Positions 38,101 through 47,297 of a stretch of DNA of 64,000 bases are shown here, piece after piece (position 1 is the first letter of the stretch; each line of letters opens with the position of its first letter). The DNA is from Hypericum androsaemum. Lineage: Eukaryota; Streptophyta; Magnoliopsida; Malpighiales; Hypericaceae. The DNA is taken from positions 1,922,001 to 1,986,000 of the forward strand of contig OZ023185.1 of assembly GCA_963995505.1 (NCBI GenBank), given 5' to 3'. The notes beneath the pieces are model-generated. The model was given only the letters and a program-made list of their open reading frames with translations, had not been told where the DNA came from and searched no databases. A program made the position numbers and the translations under genes.

Positions 38101-38117
38101 CCCTAAACCCTAAACCG
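38101..38117 (-). promoter_or_regulatory. Telo-box motifs upstream of HUB1
   Basis: Two joined AAACCCTA-type units (CCCTAAACCCTAAACCGG on the plus strand) lie about 125 bp upstream of the HUB1 start, with more AAACCCTAA copies near 37985-38000 and 38222-38235. Telo boxes are common in promoters of plant growth and translation genes. The role here is inferred. Confidence 0.55.
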
Positions 38118-38458
38118 GACGAGGAACCGATCCCCAACCAATCGCCACAACTTCTCACCCTCCCGATTGACGAGAGCCAGTGAAGTCGCTACTTAGGGCA
38201 GCCACCCCCACCCACCACCCTCTAAACCCTAATCCCCCTCTATTCCTTGCGTCTCTACCGTCTCGTCGGCTACGAGTTGGCGGTAAAAACTGGGAAGGAG
38301 CGGTTGTTGTTGTTGTCTTCTCTATTCCTATCTCCGTTTCCTATTTAGTTCCCTTTTCCTTTTTTTTTCCTTTTTTTGTCGCTAATACTATTTACCGCCG
38401 GGAGGAAGTATAGTTCATTTGGAGTCGGTCTCCGATCGATTTTTTATTAAATAATTGA

Positions 38459-38652
38459 AGTAAAAATACATTTTAGTACCAAGTAATGTGGTTTAAAATA
38501 ACCAGAATTGTCCCTGTGCTTTCACAAAAATCATGACTATCCCGATAACAAATGTCAGCCCATAAAAATAACGGGGATCATTTTGGTCATTTTTAATCAC
38601 AGAGTTTTAAGTGTTGTCAAACCACATGGTATTAAAAAGTAAAAAAAATCAT
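38459..38652. mobile_element. MITE-like small inverted-repeat element (candidate)
   Basis: TTTTAGTACCAAGTAATGTG at 38471 is mirrored by AAACCACATGGTATTAAAA near 38619-38637, about 170 bp apart. AAGTAAAAA occurs just outside both ends, which could be a 9-bp duplication, although one end of the inverted repeat looks truncated. Size and structure fit a non-autonomous Mutator-type or hAT-type MITE. Confidence 0.4.
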
Positions 38653-38680
38653 AAATCTTTAATGTTTAATATAATATACT

Positions 38681-39365
38681 AAGAGGTTCTATCAGTATAT
38701 TAGTTCCAAAGTTTTAAGAAATCGAATATGTTATTCCTTTGACCTATTTATTTTCAAATTACAATATGAGATTACTAAAATATCATTACCTCTAATTAAA
38801 ACTCCAAAATCATAAGAGATTCACCTCACAGTAAAAAGACCCCGATTGACATGAGTTAACAACACAAATAAAAATCTAAGATTAACGCGCAAGACCATTT
38901 CACAATCTACTGATAAGGAGAAGTACTAGAATCGAGATGTTGAAAATCTAAGATTATCGGTTTCAATTCCTTAATAGTTGATGGCATGAAGGAATTGCTT
39001 ATCAACAATTTTGCAACATTTCATAACATAAAAAAACTTGATCAATATGGACCTAACAATTCAAGGCATGAACACAACTTGTCGTTGTACATAATAAAGA
39101 AAAAACAATTCAATGCATGGACACAGCCAGTCGTTGTTCTATTTAGGATTTAGGGTTTTTTTGATAGAGGCTTAGCATTTTATTATTTGGATTATTTGAT
39201 TTTTTTTACAGTGGGGTGAATTTTTTTATAATTTTGGAGTTTTAATTTGAACTAAGGGTATTTTAGTAATTTCATGTTGTAATTTGAGACATAAATTGGT
39301 CAGAGGAACTAACGAGTTCAATTTCTTAAAACTTAGGCAATAATTTACTAAATACCGAACCTCCT
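38681..39365. mobile_element. Long-terminal-inverted-repeat (foldback) element
   Basis: The stretch from AGAGGTTC at 38681 for about 190 bp reappears inverted before GAACCTCCT at 39357-39365. Shared blocks include AAGTTTTAAGAAAT, AAATTACAA, ATTACTAAAATA and AATTAAAACTCCAAAAT. The centre of about 300 bp has no ORF of note. This is a non-autonomous foldback or Mutator-like element of about 685 bp. No clear target duplication was identified. Confidence 0.65.
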
Positions 39366-39530
39366 GATACATCATATGAAACTTTACTGGGTGTTTTTTT
39401 TCATACAAAAATCCCAATAATTAAATAATCAAATAATTACTGGGTGTTTTTGGTAAATGCATGCATGTACGAGTAGGAGGGGCAGTTCGGGTAGCCGGGT
39501 GACTTAAGCGCGAGTCACGGGTGGGAGGAA

Positions 39531-39533
39531 TTA
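39531..39533. repeat. Harbinger target-site duplication TTA, left copy
   Basis: TTA directly precedes the terminal repeat GACCATCCGCATTCG and is matched by TTA at 43002-43004. PIF/Harbinger transposases duplicate TWA. Confidence 0.85.
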
Positions 39534-39917
39534 GACCATCCGCATTCGCAACCTGCCCCAACCTAGGTCACGGAATAAATAATTAATTTCTCTCTCATCC
39601 ACATCAGCACAACTCAATTATCTCTTTTTCTACCCACATCTATAACCGGCCCCAACTTAGGTCACAGAATAAATAGTTAATTTCTCTCTCATCCACGTAT
39701 TATCTACTTTTATTTTTGTTTATATAAAAATTATATTAAATATATGTAAATATTTATTCTGTAATTAAGATAACAAGAAATTTTTTTTGGTCAAAGTAAA
39801 AAAAAATATTTTCCTCGAAGTGGGAATACAAAATTAGAAAAAAATAATTAGAGGTACATAGAGATGTCTTAAATGATATATTACAAATATGGAAGATGCA
39901 AATTACATAATACATAA

Positions 39918-40970
39918 TTAATTACGATTGGCAAATTTTTCCCAAATATGCTCAATCAGGTCGCTTTTGAGAGCGTTATGAGCTTCTCTACTGCGAAGGT
40001 TTTCCCTAGCAGTCATATAGGTGGATAGGCTTCCGATGCGTTCAGTAGAAAACTGAAAAGGTTCTTCTTGTTCTTCATTCAGGAATTCTGTTGGATCATA
40101 GTAATGGAGATATGTGTCTCGTTCATCTTCTACTATCATATTGTGCAGTATGATACAAGCCATCATAATTTTTCCTATGAAATTCTTGTCCCAAATAAGA
40201 CATGGACGTCAAATGAATGCAAAACGAGCTTGTAGAACTCCAAATGCTCGCTCCACATCCTTTCTAGCAGCCTCTTGATATTGAGCGAACAACTTGTGCT
40301 TTAGGGTAGACGGAGATGTAATTGACTTGACAAATGCAGCCCATGCAGGATATATCCCATCAGTGAGATAATAAGCCATATCATTTTGGCGATCGTTGAC
40401 GATGTAACTCATTTTTAGTGCTCGACCTTCCAAGACATCAGTAAAAATAGGAGATCGGTCCAGTACATTAATATCATTGCACGTGCCTGGTGTTCCAAAG
40501 AAAGCATGCCATATCCATAAGTCATAGGATGCAACTGTCTCCAAAATGATTGTTGCATTCCCACTCCTTCCTACATATTATCCAGCCCATGCGGTTGGAT
40601 AATTTTTTCATTCTCAGTGCATGCAGTCAATACTGCCTATCATACCAAGGAATCCACGTTGATCTCCGACATAGAATAGTCTTGCCAAATCTTGTTCGTT
40701 GGGCTTTCTTAGATACTCGGGACTGAAGCAAGAGATGACATCATCAACGAACTTCACGAGAGCTTTCCTTGTTGTAGATTCACCCATTCTCACATATTCG
40801 CCAACGACATCAGCTGATGTCCCATAAGCTAACACCCGCATGGCTGCAGTACATTTCTGCAATGCTGAAATACTTTGTCTACCTGTAGCATCTCGTCTTT
40901 GTTGAAAATATTCATCTGAAGCACTCACCGCCTCCACTATACGAAGAAATAGTGTTCTTCGCATGCGGAA
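39918..40970 (-). pseudogene. PIF/Harbinger DDE transposase (nonsense-mutated)
   Basis: The reading frame starts near 40964 (MRRTLFLRIVEAVSASDEYF), continues through SALQKCTAAMRVLAYGTSAD and GMIGSIDCMH (first catalytic Asp), GTCNDINVLDRSP (second Asp), DGIYPAWAAFVKSI and ARKDVERAFGVLQARF (catalytic Glu), to CIILHNMIVEDERD and a stop at 39918. Four in-frame stops interrupt it: three near 40560-40615, where the family has W, W and Q, and one near 40208, where it has R. Each is explained by one C-to-T or G-to-A change. More frame lies upstream to about 41180. The catalytic triad itself is still visible. Confidence 0.88.
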
Positions 40971-41270
40971 CCTACGTCAGAAAGATTCAGGTGGATACGT
41001 TGGCCTCTCTATGAAATAGTCATTCGTCAAGCGCTCTTCACCAACCTGGCATTCCCTATTGAGAAATTGCCTTAGTGATGGAATCGTTTGCTGATTATCA
41101 ACGAGCATATCCTCGAGTATGCAATCAATTTGTTGATTCTGTTCACAGACTCGTGCCTCCCATTCATCAAATTCGATGGTGAATGAATCACCAGAACTTG
41201 AACAGAATTGAGAGATATTTGTAAGGATATTTATGTATGTTTAAGTTTGATATTGATCCAAATATATAGC

Positions 41271-41455
41271 TATGGTACAAGTAGCATGTGGAGGGATGGG
41301 TTGGATGCCAAAGTTGAAGCGACATAAAATAGCTACGAGACAAGTAGCATGTGGAGGAATGGGTTGGATGCCAAAGTTGAAGTGACATAAAATAGCTACG
41401 AGACAAGTAGCATGTGGAAGGATGGGTTGGATGCCAAAGTTGAAGTGACATTTTA
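41271..41455. repeat. 63-bp tandem repeat, three copies, inside the Harbinger element
   Basis: GTAGCATGTGG recurs at 41281, 41344 and 41407. The period of 63 bp equals 21 codons, so the minus-strand frame through it is open and repeats MSLQLWHPTHPSTCYL three times. It lies between the transposase and ORF1 and probably is not translated. Confidence 0.9.
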
Positions 41456-41665
41456 ATAAAATAAAAATATATTACATAAAATAAGAACAAATTACATGAA
41501 ATAAGACCAAATTACATAAAATAAGAATAAATTACATGAAATACGAACAAATTCATATTCCAAACAAAACTGACATTAGGTAGCGCTTCATCACTTCATC
41601 TTCTGGGGATAAGTGCTCTTCCGCAAGCAAAGTATTCAACATCACTTGATTCATCTCTATAGTCT

Positions 41666-42511
41666 TCATTTGAGCCTTTTTTGTGCTCGCTCCATTTTAT
41701 TTTGCTCTTTTTGTTTCTCGAGCTCTATTCTTTTCTTCAGTAATTCAATTTTATTATCTCGGGTGATTCTTAAAGCACGAATTTCTGAAGCAACTTCATC
41801 ACCTGCCTTACCTTTTCTTTTTCTTTTTTTGGCAGCCTCTCTACCCATATGACGAGGAATTGATGATGATCCGCTGACTGGAGTTTCTGGGTTGAAGGGG
41901 ACTGAATATCACCATCTTCAGTAGTTCTTGATCTTTTTAAGCGTCCACCACTTTCAACTTAATCCTTTTCATTCTCCGGAGAGAAATTTGTTGAATCGTG
42001 GCCTAGTTGTAGTTGCCACTTAGGATGTTTACACATAACTTCATTGAATACAGTCAAGTCACTAAACTTGTTGTTGTTGCTCTTCCCTACATAAATTATT
42101 TGTGCTTCTATCTCAACATCGACCATGCTCATTCTGCTCCTTTTTTCGACTATATGCTTCCCTGTATGCACCAATCTACTTTTGTGCACTTGCATTAAGT
42201 CGTTTGTAACAACCTTTCATAGATTCTAGGTTTCTTTCATGCATCTATTCTAGATTTTCTGTTTGAGCTTGATGGTACAAGACACTCACTCGTGCCCAGA
42301 GCGAGGCACCCTTCTGATTTTTTCCTCGCTCCCTATCTTTGCTAACATAGATGAAAGATGAAATTAGGACAGTGTCTTCCTTAACACTCCAAATAGTAGA
42401 TGGCCCTTTTTCAGATTTTTTGTTGCCAGGCACATCGTGAGCCAAATTTTGTAGAATATTTGGTGGGCTACGGTGTTCATATATCAGAATTTGGAAAAGA
42501 TTTGGCGACAA
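41666..42511 (-). pseudogene. Harbinger ORF1 (Myb/SANT-like DNA-binding partner), fragmented
   Basis: The first part (42245-42511) has the SANT-like block WSVKEDTVLISSFIYVSKD followed by SLWARVSVLYHQ. A second part (41959-42195) has KCKHPKWQLQLGHDS-like sequence, and the third (41666-41848) is the Lys/Arg-rich coiled C-terminus (ELLKKRIELEKQKEQNKMER). ORF1 proteins bind the terminal repeats and help import the transposase into the nucleus. The three parts are in different frames, so this copy is broken. Confidence 0.75.
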
Positions 42512-42900
42512 CTGGAAGTAAAAAAAAGATTGAGAGTTCAGATTGTTTTCGGAAGTTGGAAAAGATGAAGGATTATAAGATCCAAATGGTTAAAAATTTA
42601 GGAAATTAGGATGATTTGAATCCATAATAGAAATAATATAACAAGAAAAATTAAGAAGATAGTATATAGTAAAAGAAGAGAGAATTTGAGATTGTGTGTG
42701 AAAATATGTTAATGTTGGACTCTATTTATAGAGATTTAAAAAATGCAAATTTTCATATAAATTATAATTATTTTTTATCACAGATAATTCTAAATTATTT
42801 TAACCACACAAATCATATGCAAAAAATCTATTTGTACGAATAATATTGTGCCAAGTGTAACTAAGTAGATAGTTTAGGAAGTAAAAAAAAGGCCACGTGG

Positions 42901-42953
42901 ATATTGTAAAAGAATTTAGAAGCATCTCAATATACTTGATGTTATCCAGAATT
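42901..42953. repeat. Host gene fragment inside the Harbinger element
   Basis: 53 bp here (starting ATATTGTAAAAGAATTTAGA) match 45463-45517 with one 2-bp gap and two T/C differences. At 45.5 kb the segment spans an exon-intron junction of a minus-strand gene fragment. It sits about 50 bp inside the right terminal repeat. Confidence 0.85.
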
Positions 42954-42958
42954 GGTGC

Positions 42959-42987
42959 GTGCCTTCCATGCGCCAGGTCGAAGGCAC
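42959..42987. repeat. Subterminal hairpin of the Harbinger element
   Basis: GTGCCTTC and GAAGGCAC form a perfect 8-bp stem around a 13-bp loop just inside the right terminal repeat. Confidence 0.75.
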
Positions 42988-43001
42988 GAATGCAGATGGT
43001 C

Positions 43002-43004
43002 TTA
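43002..43004. repeat. Harbinger target-site duplication TTA, right copy
   Basis: Follows GATGGTC, the reversed terminal repeat, and pairs with 39531-39533. Confidence 0.85.
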
Positions 43005-43584
43005 GGGGAGTTGCTCTGCTTGGTATAGTTGAAACTTGAAATTTTTTATTTTTTATTTTATGTCAAATTTTAAAGTATCATCTTTTCCAACCTTAAATTA
43101 TAGTCGTGCATATCTAAATAAATTTGGGGACAAAATAGTCACAATCTTTAAAAAGATGTAAATAGTGGGTGTCATTATTATGGTGGATTATTACAAGCAA
43201 TTTCCAGGGATTCGAGGACGTTAAAATTTAAATTTAAAAATTTAAAAATAAGAAAATTCTTGTGGGACCCACTACTGTATGTGTTGCGTTTATGAATCTG
43301 GATTACAGCTCATAAATATGCCCGTTGGAGGCAGTTTCTAAAGAGGAAATGGAGGCGGCACTATTAATTAGTACATATACAAGGAAAGGAGAAGGTTAGT
43401 CTCCCTCCTCAAGCAATTAGAAACAGTAGACCTTATAAGGTTCGTCTCTCTCTCTCACTGTGGATCGCCGCAAGCCCAAGAGTAGAATCACTCCCCTTCA
43501 ATGGTGATGGTGATGGTGATGGTGATGGGTACGTCTCTCTTCTCTCTATCTCTGTCGCTTTGAAAAGATTCAAGGTAAGAAAAA
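43005..43584 (+). other. Possible 5' end of an unidentified transcript with an ATGGTG hexanucleotide repeat
   Basis: AT-rich flank to about 43260, then a gene-like 5' region: TACATATACAAGG, CT-rich leader TCTCTCTCTCTCAC at 43443-43460 and ATGGTGATGGTGATGG at 43501-43528 followed by GGTACGT, which could be a splice donor. The ATG frame otherwise stops after about 20 codons. CAAG|GTAAG at 43571-43580 is another possible donor, and the Mutator-like element follows at once. No protein was recognised. Confidence 0.3.
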
Positions 43585-44668
43585 GAGAAAATTACTCTCA
43601 GAACTCTAGGGTATAGTTAAATAGACTCTGAGGATCCTATAATTTTTTTACCAATTATTGAGCCCCTGTAGTTTGGCTACTATTATACATTCCAGTCCCT
43701 GTAGCCGGAATCATCAATTTTTCTGTCGAACTCCCCACCTGAAATGTCTAAAATGCCCCTAGGCCCCTTTTAAATTGTAAAAAAATTACTGTCAACCTAA
43801 ATCAAAAATCAACGACTCTACTTCACCTACCCACTCCGATGACGGCGAGTGGGTCTCTCCTTCACCTACGACCTCTACTCTGCAACAACGACCGACCGGT
43901 TGATAAGAATCAAACCCACAACGACGATGCCGATCGGGACTGGGTAAATCTGCAATGCCGAGGTCGGTGAATCGTTGTCGATTTTGAGCCGGACCACAAT
44001 CGATTCCATCCACTTAGTCATTAATTAAAAACGTTAATAAGGGGGCTTAGGACGGTCTCAAACTCCAGAAGCGAGCACTCGTGGGCCTCGCCGTCGTTGA
44101 GCGGGTCGGGAATCGAGAACAATGCTCAATTCTCTCTACTATATTTCTCTTGCTAACCCTAGCCACCCTCGGCGACAACGAACCACCCTGATCCTGTTGC
44201 GGTACACGCTCGCTCACCACCAGAGCTTCCTCTCCGCGACCTCCTCCGCCGTCTGCCCCACAAACCTCCTCCGCGAGGGCAGGGCGTGGTGGTCTCCCGG
44301 TCTTCACCTCGCCCTAATAACCCGAGGTAGCGAAATGAGGGAACCGCCCTCGCGGGGTAGCTTGTGCAATCGGAGGTCGAGGCCTAGGGTAGAACCAGGA
44401 GTCGAATTGGGAGTTGCAGAGAGGGCACCGCCGCTTGATCTGGCTCCACTTGCTTATGATAGTAGTATTTTTTTTACAGTTTAAAATGGGCTAGGGGCAT
44501 TTTAGACATTTCAGGTAGGGAGTTGGCCGGAAAAATTGCCGATCCCGGCTACAGGTATCGGAATGTATAATAGTAGCCAAACTACATGGGCTCGGTAATT
44601 AGTAGGAAAACTACAGGGTTGTTAGAGTCTATTTAACTATACCCTGGGGTCCTGAGAGTAATTATCTC
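43585..44668. mobile_element. Mutator-like element with about 200-bp terminal inverted repeats
   Basis: The left end GAGAAAATTACTCTCAG and the right end, read on the minus strand, GAGATAATTACTCTCAG continue as inverted repeats for over 200 bp (shared blocks GGGTATAGTTAAATAGACTC, GTAGTTTGGCTACTATTATA, CCTGAAATGTCTAAAATGCC). TAAGAAAAA occurs immediately outside both ends (43576-43584 and 44669-44677), the 9-bp duplication expected of Mutator transposases. There is no transposase gene. The core, about 43800-44450, is much more GC-rich than the arms. Confidence 0.82.
43800..44460. other. GC-rich core of the Mutator-like element, possible captured sequence
   Basis: Open frames exist on both strands (44122-44484 plus, 44047-44307 minus) with no recognised motif. 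The change in composition at the inner edges of the inverted repeats resembles Pack-MULEs, which pick up host exons, but I cannot name a donor. Confidence 0.4.
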
Positions 44669-44784
44669 TAAGAAAAAATATGTTTTTCAGTAATTAGTAG
44701 GAAAACTACAGGATCGTTAGAGTCTATTTAACTATACCTTGGGGTCCTGAGAGTAATTATCTCTAAGAAAAAATATGTCTTTGT
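44595..44784. repeat. 95-bp tandem duplication of the Mutator-like right end
   Basis: GTAATTAGTAGGAAAACTAC starts at 44595 and again at 44690. Each unit carries the element terminus CTGAGAGTAATTATCTC followed by TAAGAAAAA. The outer element end could therefore be 44668 or 44763. Confidence 0.85.
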
Positions 44785-45353
44785 TGAAGCAATTTCCGTG
44801 TCTTTTTGGTATAATTGTTGTGTGGAACCTTTTCGACTTTGTCCGCTTGGAGACAACAGAGGAGGAGGCCCAGGGCCTTCTCCGTCTTCGCCACGTCAGA
44901 TGACGGCCTCCCTCTGTCTCTGTCTCTCTCTATATATATCTATCATCTGCTCTTCTCTTCTTCTTCGTAATTGGCATTTGCATGTGCTCTGGCTTGTTGG
45001 GTGGTTGTATTTCCCATTGGTGGGATAATTTGCATGAAAATGTGCTACTTCAAACATTTTTGTCCTAACATGAAGACAAGGTAGTCACAAGTAGGCCCAA
45101 CACGATTTATTGTGAATCGCGCAGAACAACTTTGTATTCTGATTTGTATTTCACCAGGCTTCTGGATCTAGGGAGTAATGACTTGGTGGTAAGCCTGCCA
45201 CACCTCTGATCAACATGGTTCATGTAATGCCTAAGATACATGCCACAATACTATGCTCAAATGGGGCCACTGAAGGTTTCATATATTCCCATTATAGCAA
45301 AAGCCATATCAACAAACCTCTACAAGAAAATTGACAACTCTTCCATCAACCAT
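44785..45353. other. No gene recognised
   Basis: CT-rich stretch with ATATATAT (44920-44940) and ordinary AT-rich sequence. It may include the 3' flank of the minus-strand gene fragment that ends at 45354. Confidence 0.3.
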
Positions 45354-45606
45354 TTAGTTCCTAGTTTTGGTACCCGGAACCAGCAAATAAACCATTGTAC
45401 TTGGTAACTTGTGCAGACCATGCCTGAGAAAAATGTGAAAGCAACTTAGTAACAGCAATTGAATATTGTAAAAGAATTTAGAAGCATATCTCAATATACC
45501 TGACGTTATCCAGAATTTCAGTAAACATTCCTGTTCCATCTTCAACAGCAGGGCATCCCAGGAGCATGTTGCAGCCAACCTATATCATCTGCTGGTCCGC
45601 GAACAG
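45354..45606 (-). pseudogene. Two exon-like pieces of an unidentified gene, possibly alpha/beta hydrolase
   Basis: Read on the minus strand, a piece at about 45500-45575 gives GCNMLLGCPAVEDGTGMFTE followed by ILDNV, ending at a good donor (GTCAG|GTATAT, about 45501). After an intron, CATGGTCTGCACAAG at about 45420 continues HGLHKLPSTMVYLLVPGTKT and stops at 45354. The YLLVPG end resembles the first strand of alpha/beta hydrolases and is cut off right after it, so this would be a truncated gene. From memory an alpha/beta hydrolase gene lies between HUB1 and CHR10 in Arabidopsis, which fits the position. Identification is tentative. Confidence 0.35.
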
Positions 45607-45949
45607 TTTTCCTAGCCTTGTTAATTTAATTAACCTGGAAACAATCACCTTGTAAGAGAAAGGAAAGACAAGCTGAAACAGATGTATTTCCTAGGGTAGC
45701 AACATCAAGGTCACAAGTTATTAAAACAATCCTAGCTAGTAAATATAAAACGAGAAGAAAATTATCAATTAGTGTTATTAAAAAAAAAACAAAGGTTCCA
45801 AGCAAAATGGGAACCTGTACATGACGATGGATCTGTACAGATATTGGAAAAATTGAGGATACAGTAGACTCTCAAAAATATATCTAGCATTAGGAGCGAC
45901 CCTATGTACAATCAATAGAAAACAATTTATACCCTTGAAAGATGGACAT

Positions 45950-46168
45950 TCATTCCATTGTGACGACTTTTTTTATTTGATGGCACAAGCGCGGTGGTGG
46001 TAGAGTATTAGCCGGTCCTTCTGAAGTTCTTCTTGCTACGTGGTGGATAAGAGGGATCGTGCTATCAGAAGTAGACGGTTCAGAAAAAGATAAATAGCTT
46101 CCAATTGAAGATGGTCGATCAGAATAATCGGAGGATTCCCCGCTTTGTCTTGAAGAAAAACTAGTCAA
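45950..46168 (-). CDS. Ser-rich exon-like frame, unidentified
   Basis: 72 codons, Ser/Thr-rich (SSRQSGESSDYSDRPSS, SFSEPSTSDSTIPL), with no recognised domain. It could be an upstream exon of the gene fragment at 45354-45606, with further 5' sequence beyond the inserted LTR elements; the CT-rich (minus strand) leader-like stretch at 49880-49990 might be its 5' end. Codon use looks gene-like but no homologue can be named. Confidence 0.3.
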   Translation of the reverse strand: MTSFSSRQSGESSDYSDRPSSIGSYLSFSEPSTSDSTIPLIHHVARRTSEGPANTLPPPRLCHQIKKVVTME

Positions 46169-46652
46169 TTCAATTCATGTGCACGTCGATTTGAGTCTCC
46201 GGAAAGATAATCCACTGCATGGTCCCAAAACAAAGTGTTTAGTGTTTATCTCAATTTGATATTCCATGACCAGGATCAAAAAGAAAGAGCTCTCAACCAA
46301 AGCTTTTTGAGGTACCGCCTTGGGAGATAACATATTTGTTTTATATAATTGTTACGATACTGTCGTCTATTAGTGTGGATGTGTAGCTATCGTCGGGTCC
46401 TTTTATTATAAAAGAAAGAATAAATACTCTCAAAAGAATTATTCTGGATATTTTGTAAAACTCGTTCTAAAGGAACACACGTTCCCTTCCTTCTTCCCTT
46501 TCTATCTCTCTATTTCCCCCCTTTCTAATTCTTGATCTTGGAAACCCTAGCGGGTTCGTTACATGGTATCAGAGCCACCGATTCTCGAAATGGCTTGTTT
46601 GGAAGACGTATAAGCAATTTGTGCGAAGATCGATTATCCCTTTACCAGATTA

Positions 46653-47060
46653 ATGACTAGAATGAATTTGTTCATTAACGGAGTACACGAAATGCTTAAG
46701 GCCCCGAACGATTCAGGAGTGAAAGGAGTTGAGAAGGACATGAGGCCTTCTTTGATTTCGTCGCCCTGGAGATTAACCAAGGTAGAAACGCATATGATGG
46801 AATCGCAGATGGGGGTGCTCCAATGTGATTCTCTGGAGACGATTAAGGATGTGGGTTCCATGGACGACAGCGTGATTGGGAGACCTCCGCTATTACCTTT
46901 ACCTCAAGATTTTCCTCGCGCGATGGAGGCGATTAAGGATTGGGGTTTTGCGAAAGACAGAGTGATGGAGGAGAATAATAGGTCACGTCTCCTACCCTCG
47001 CTGGTGGACATGCTGCATAATGCAGAGCGCCAGCAACATCGTGAGCAAGATGGGTCATGA
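46653..47060 (+). CDS. Unknown ORF 1 in the prohibitin-carrying LTR element
   Basis: 135 codons starting MTRMNLFINGVHEMLKAPND, ending AERQQHREQDGS. No match to gag or any family that I can name. It is separated from ORF 2 by about 240 bp with stops, so the two may once have been one frame. Confidence 0.35.
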   Translation: MTRMNLFINGVHEMLKAPNDSGVKGVEKDMRPSLISSPWRLTKVETHMMESQMGVLQCDSLETIKDVGSMDDSVIGRPPLLPLPQDFPRAMEAIKDWGFAKDRVMEENNRSRLLPSLVDMLHNAERQQHREQDGS

Positions 47061-47297
47061 CATATTGGGCTTCTTGAAAAACCACTTGATAAATGCCAAA
47101 AACTATTCGAAGCATTTTGCAAGGAGACGATGGAGAGGTCTAATGTGTTTGAGGTACGAACAGAAGCTTCTCATCCCGAACGGATGAAAACCCAGAGGGC
47201 GATGGTGGGCGAGATTCTGAGTTAGTGCTCTACTTTTCAAGAACGGTACTCAAAGGTAAATACCCTTCAAGATCCTACCTTACCTGGACTTAAACCA

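Larger units (their letters stand above)
39534..43001 (-). mobile_element. PIF/Harbinger transposon, full length but inactive
   Basis: Ends are GACCATCCGCATTCG on the left and, on the opposite strand, GACCATCTGCATTCG on the right, bounded by TTA on both sides. Inside are the two genes typical of the superfamily, both on the minus strand: a Myb/SANT-like ORF1 (41666-42511) and a DDE transposase (39918-40964 and flanks). The left subterminal region holds a diverged direct repeat (CCCCAACCTAGGTCACGGAA at 39558 and CCCCAACTTAGGTCACAGAA at 39651). Nonsense mutations in the transposase make this copy non-autonomous. Confidence 0.88.

Noticed and set aside
41188..41490. 100-codon repeat protein (MSLQLWHPTHPSTCYL units)
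   Set aside because: The repeat is a non-coding 63-bp tandem array in the Harbinger element whose period happens to be a multiple of three.
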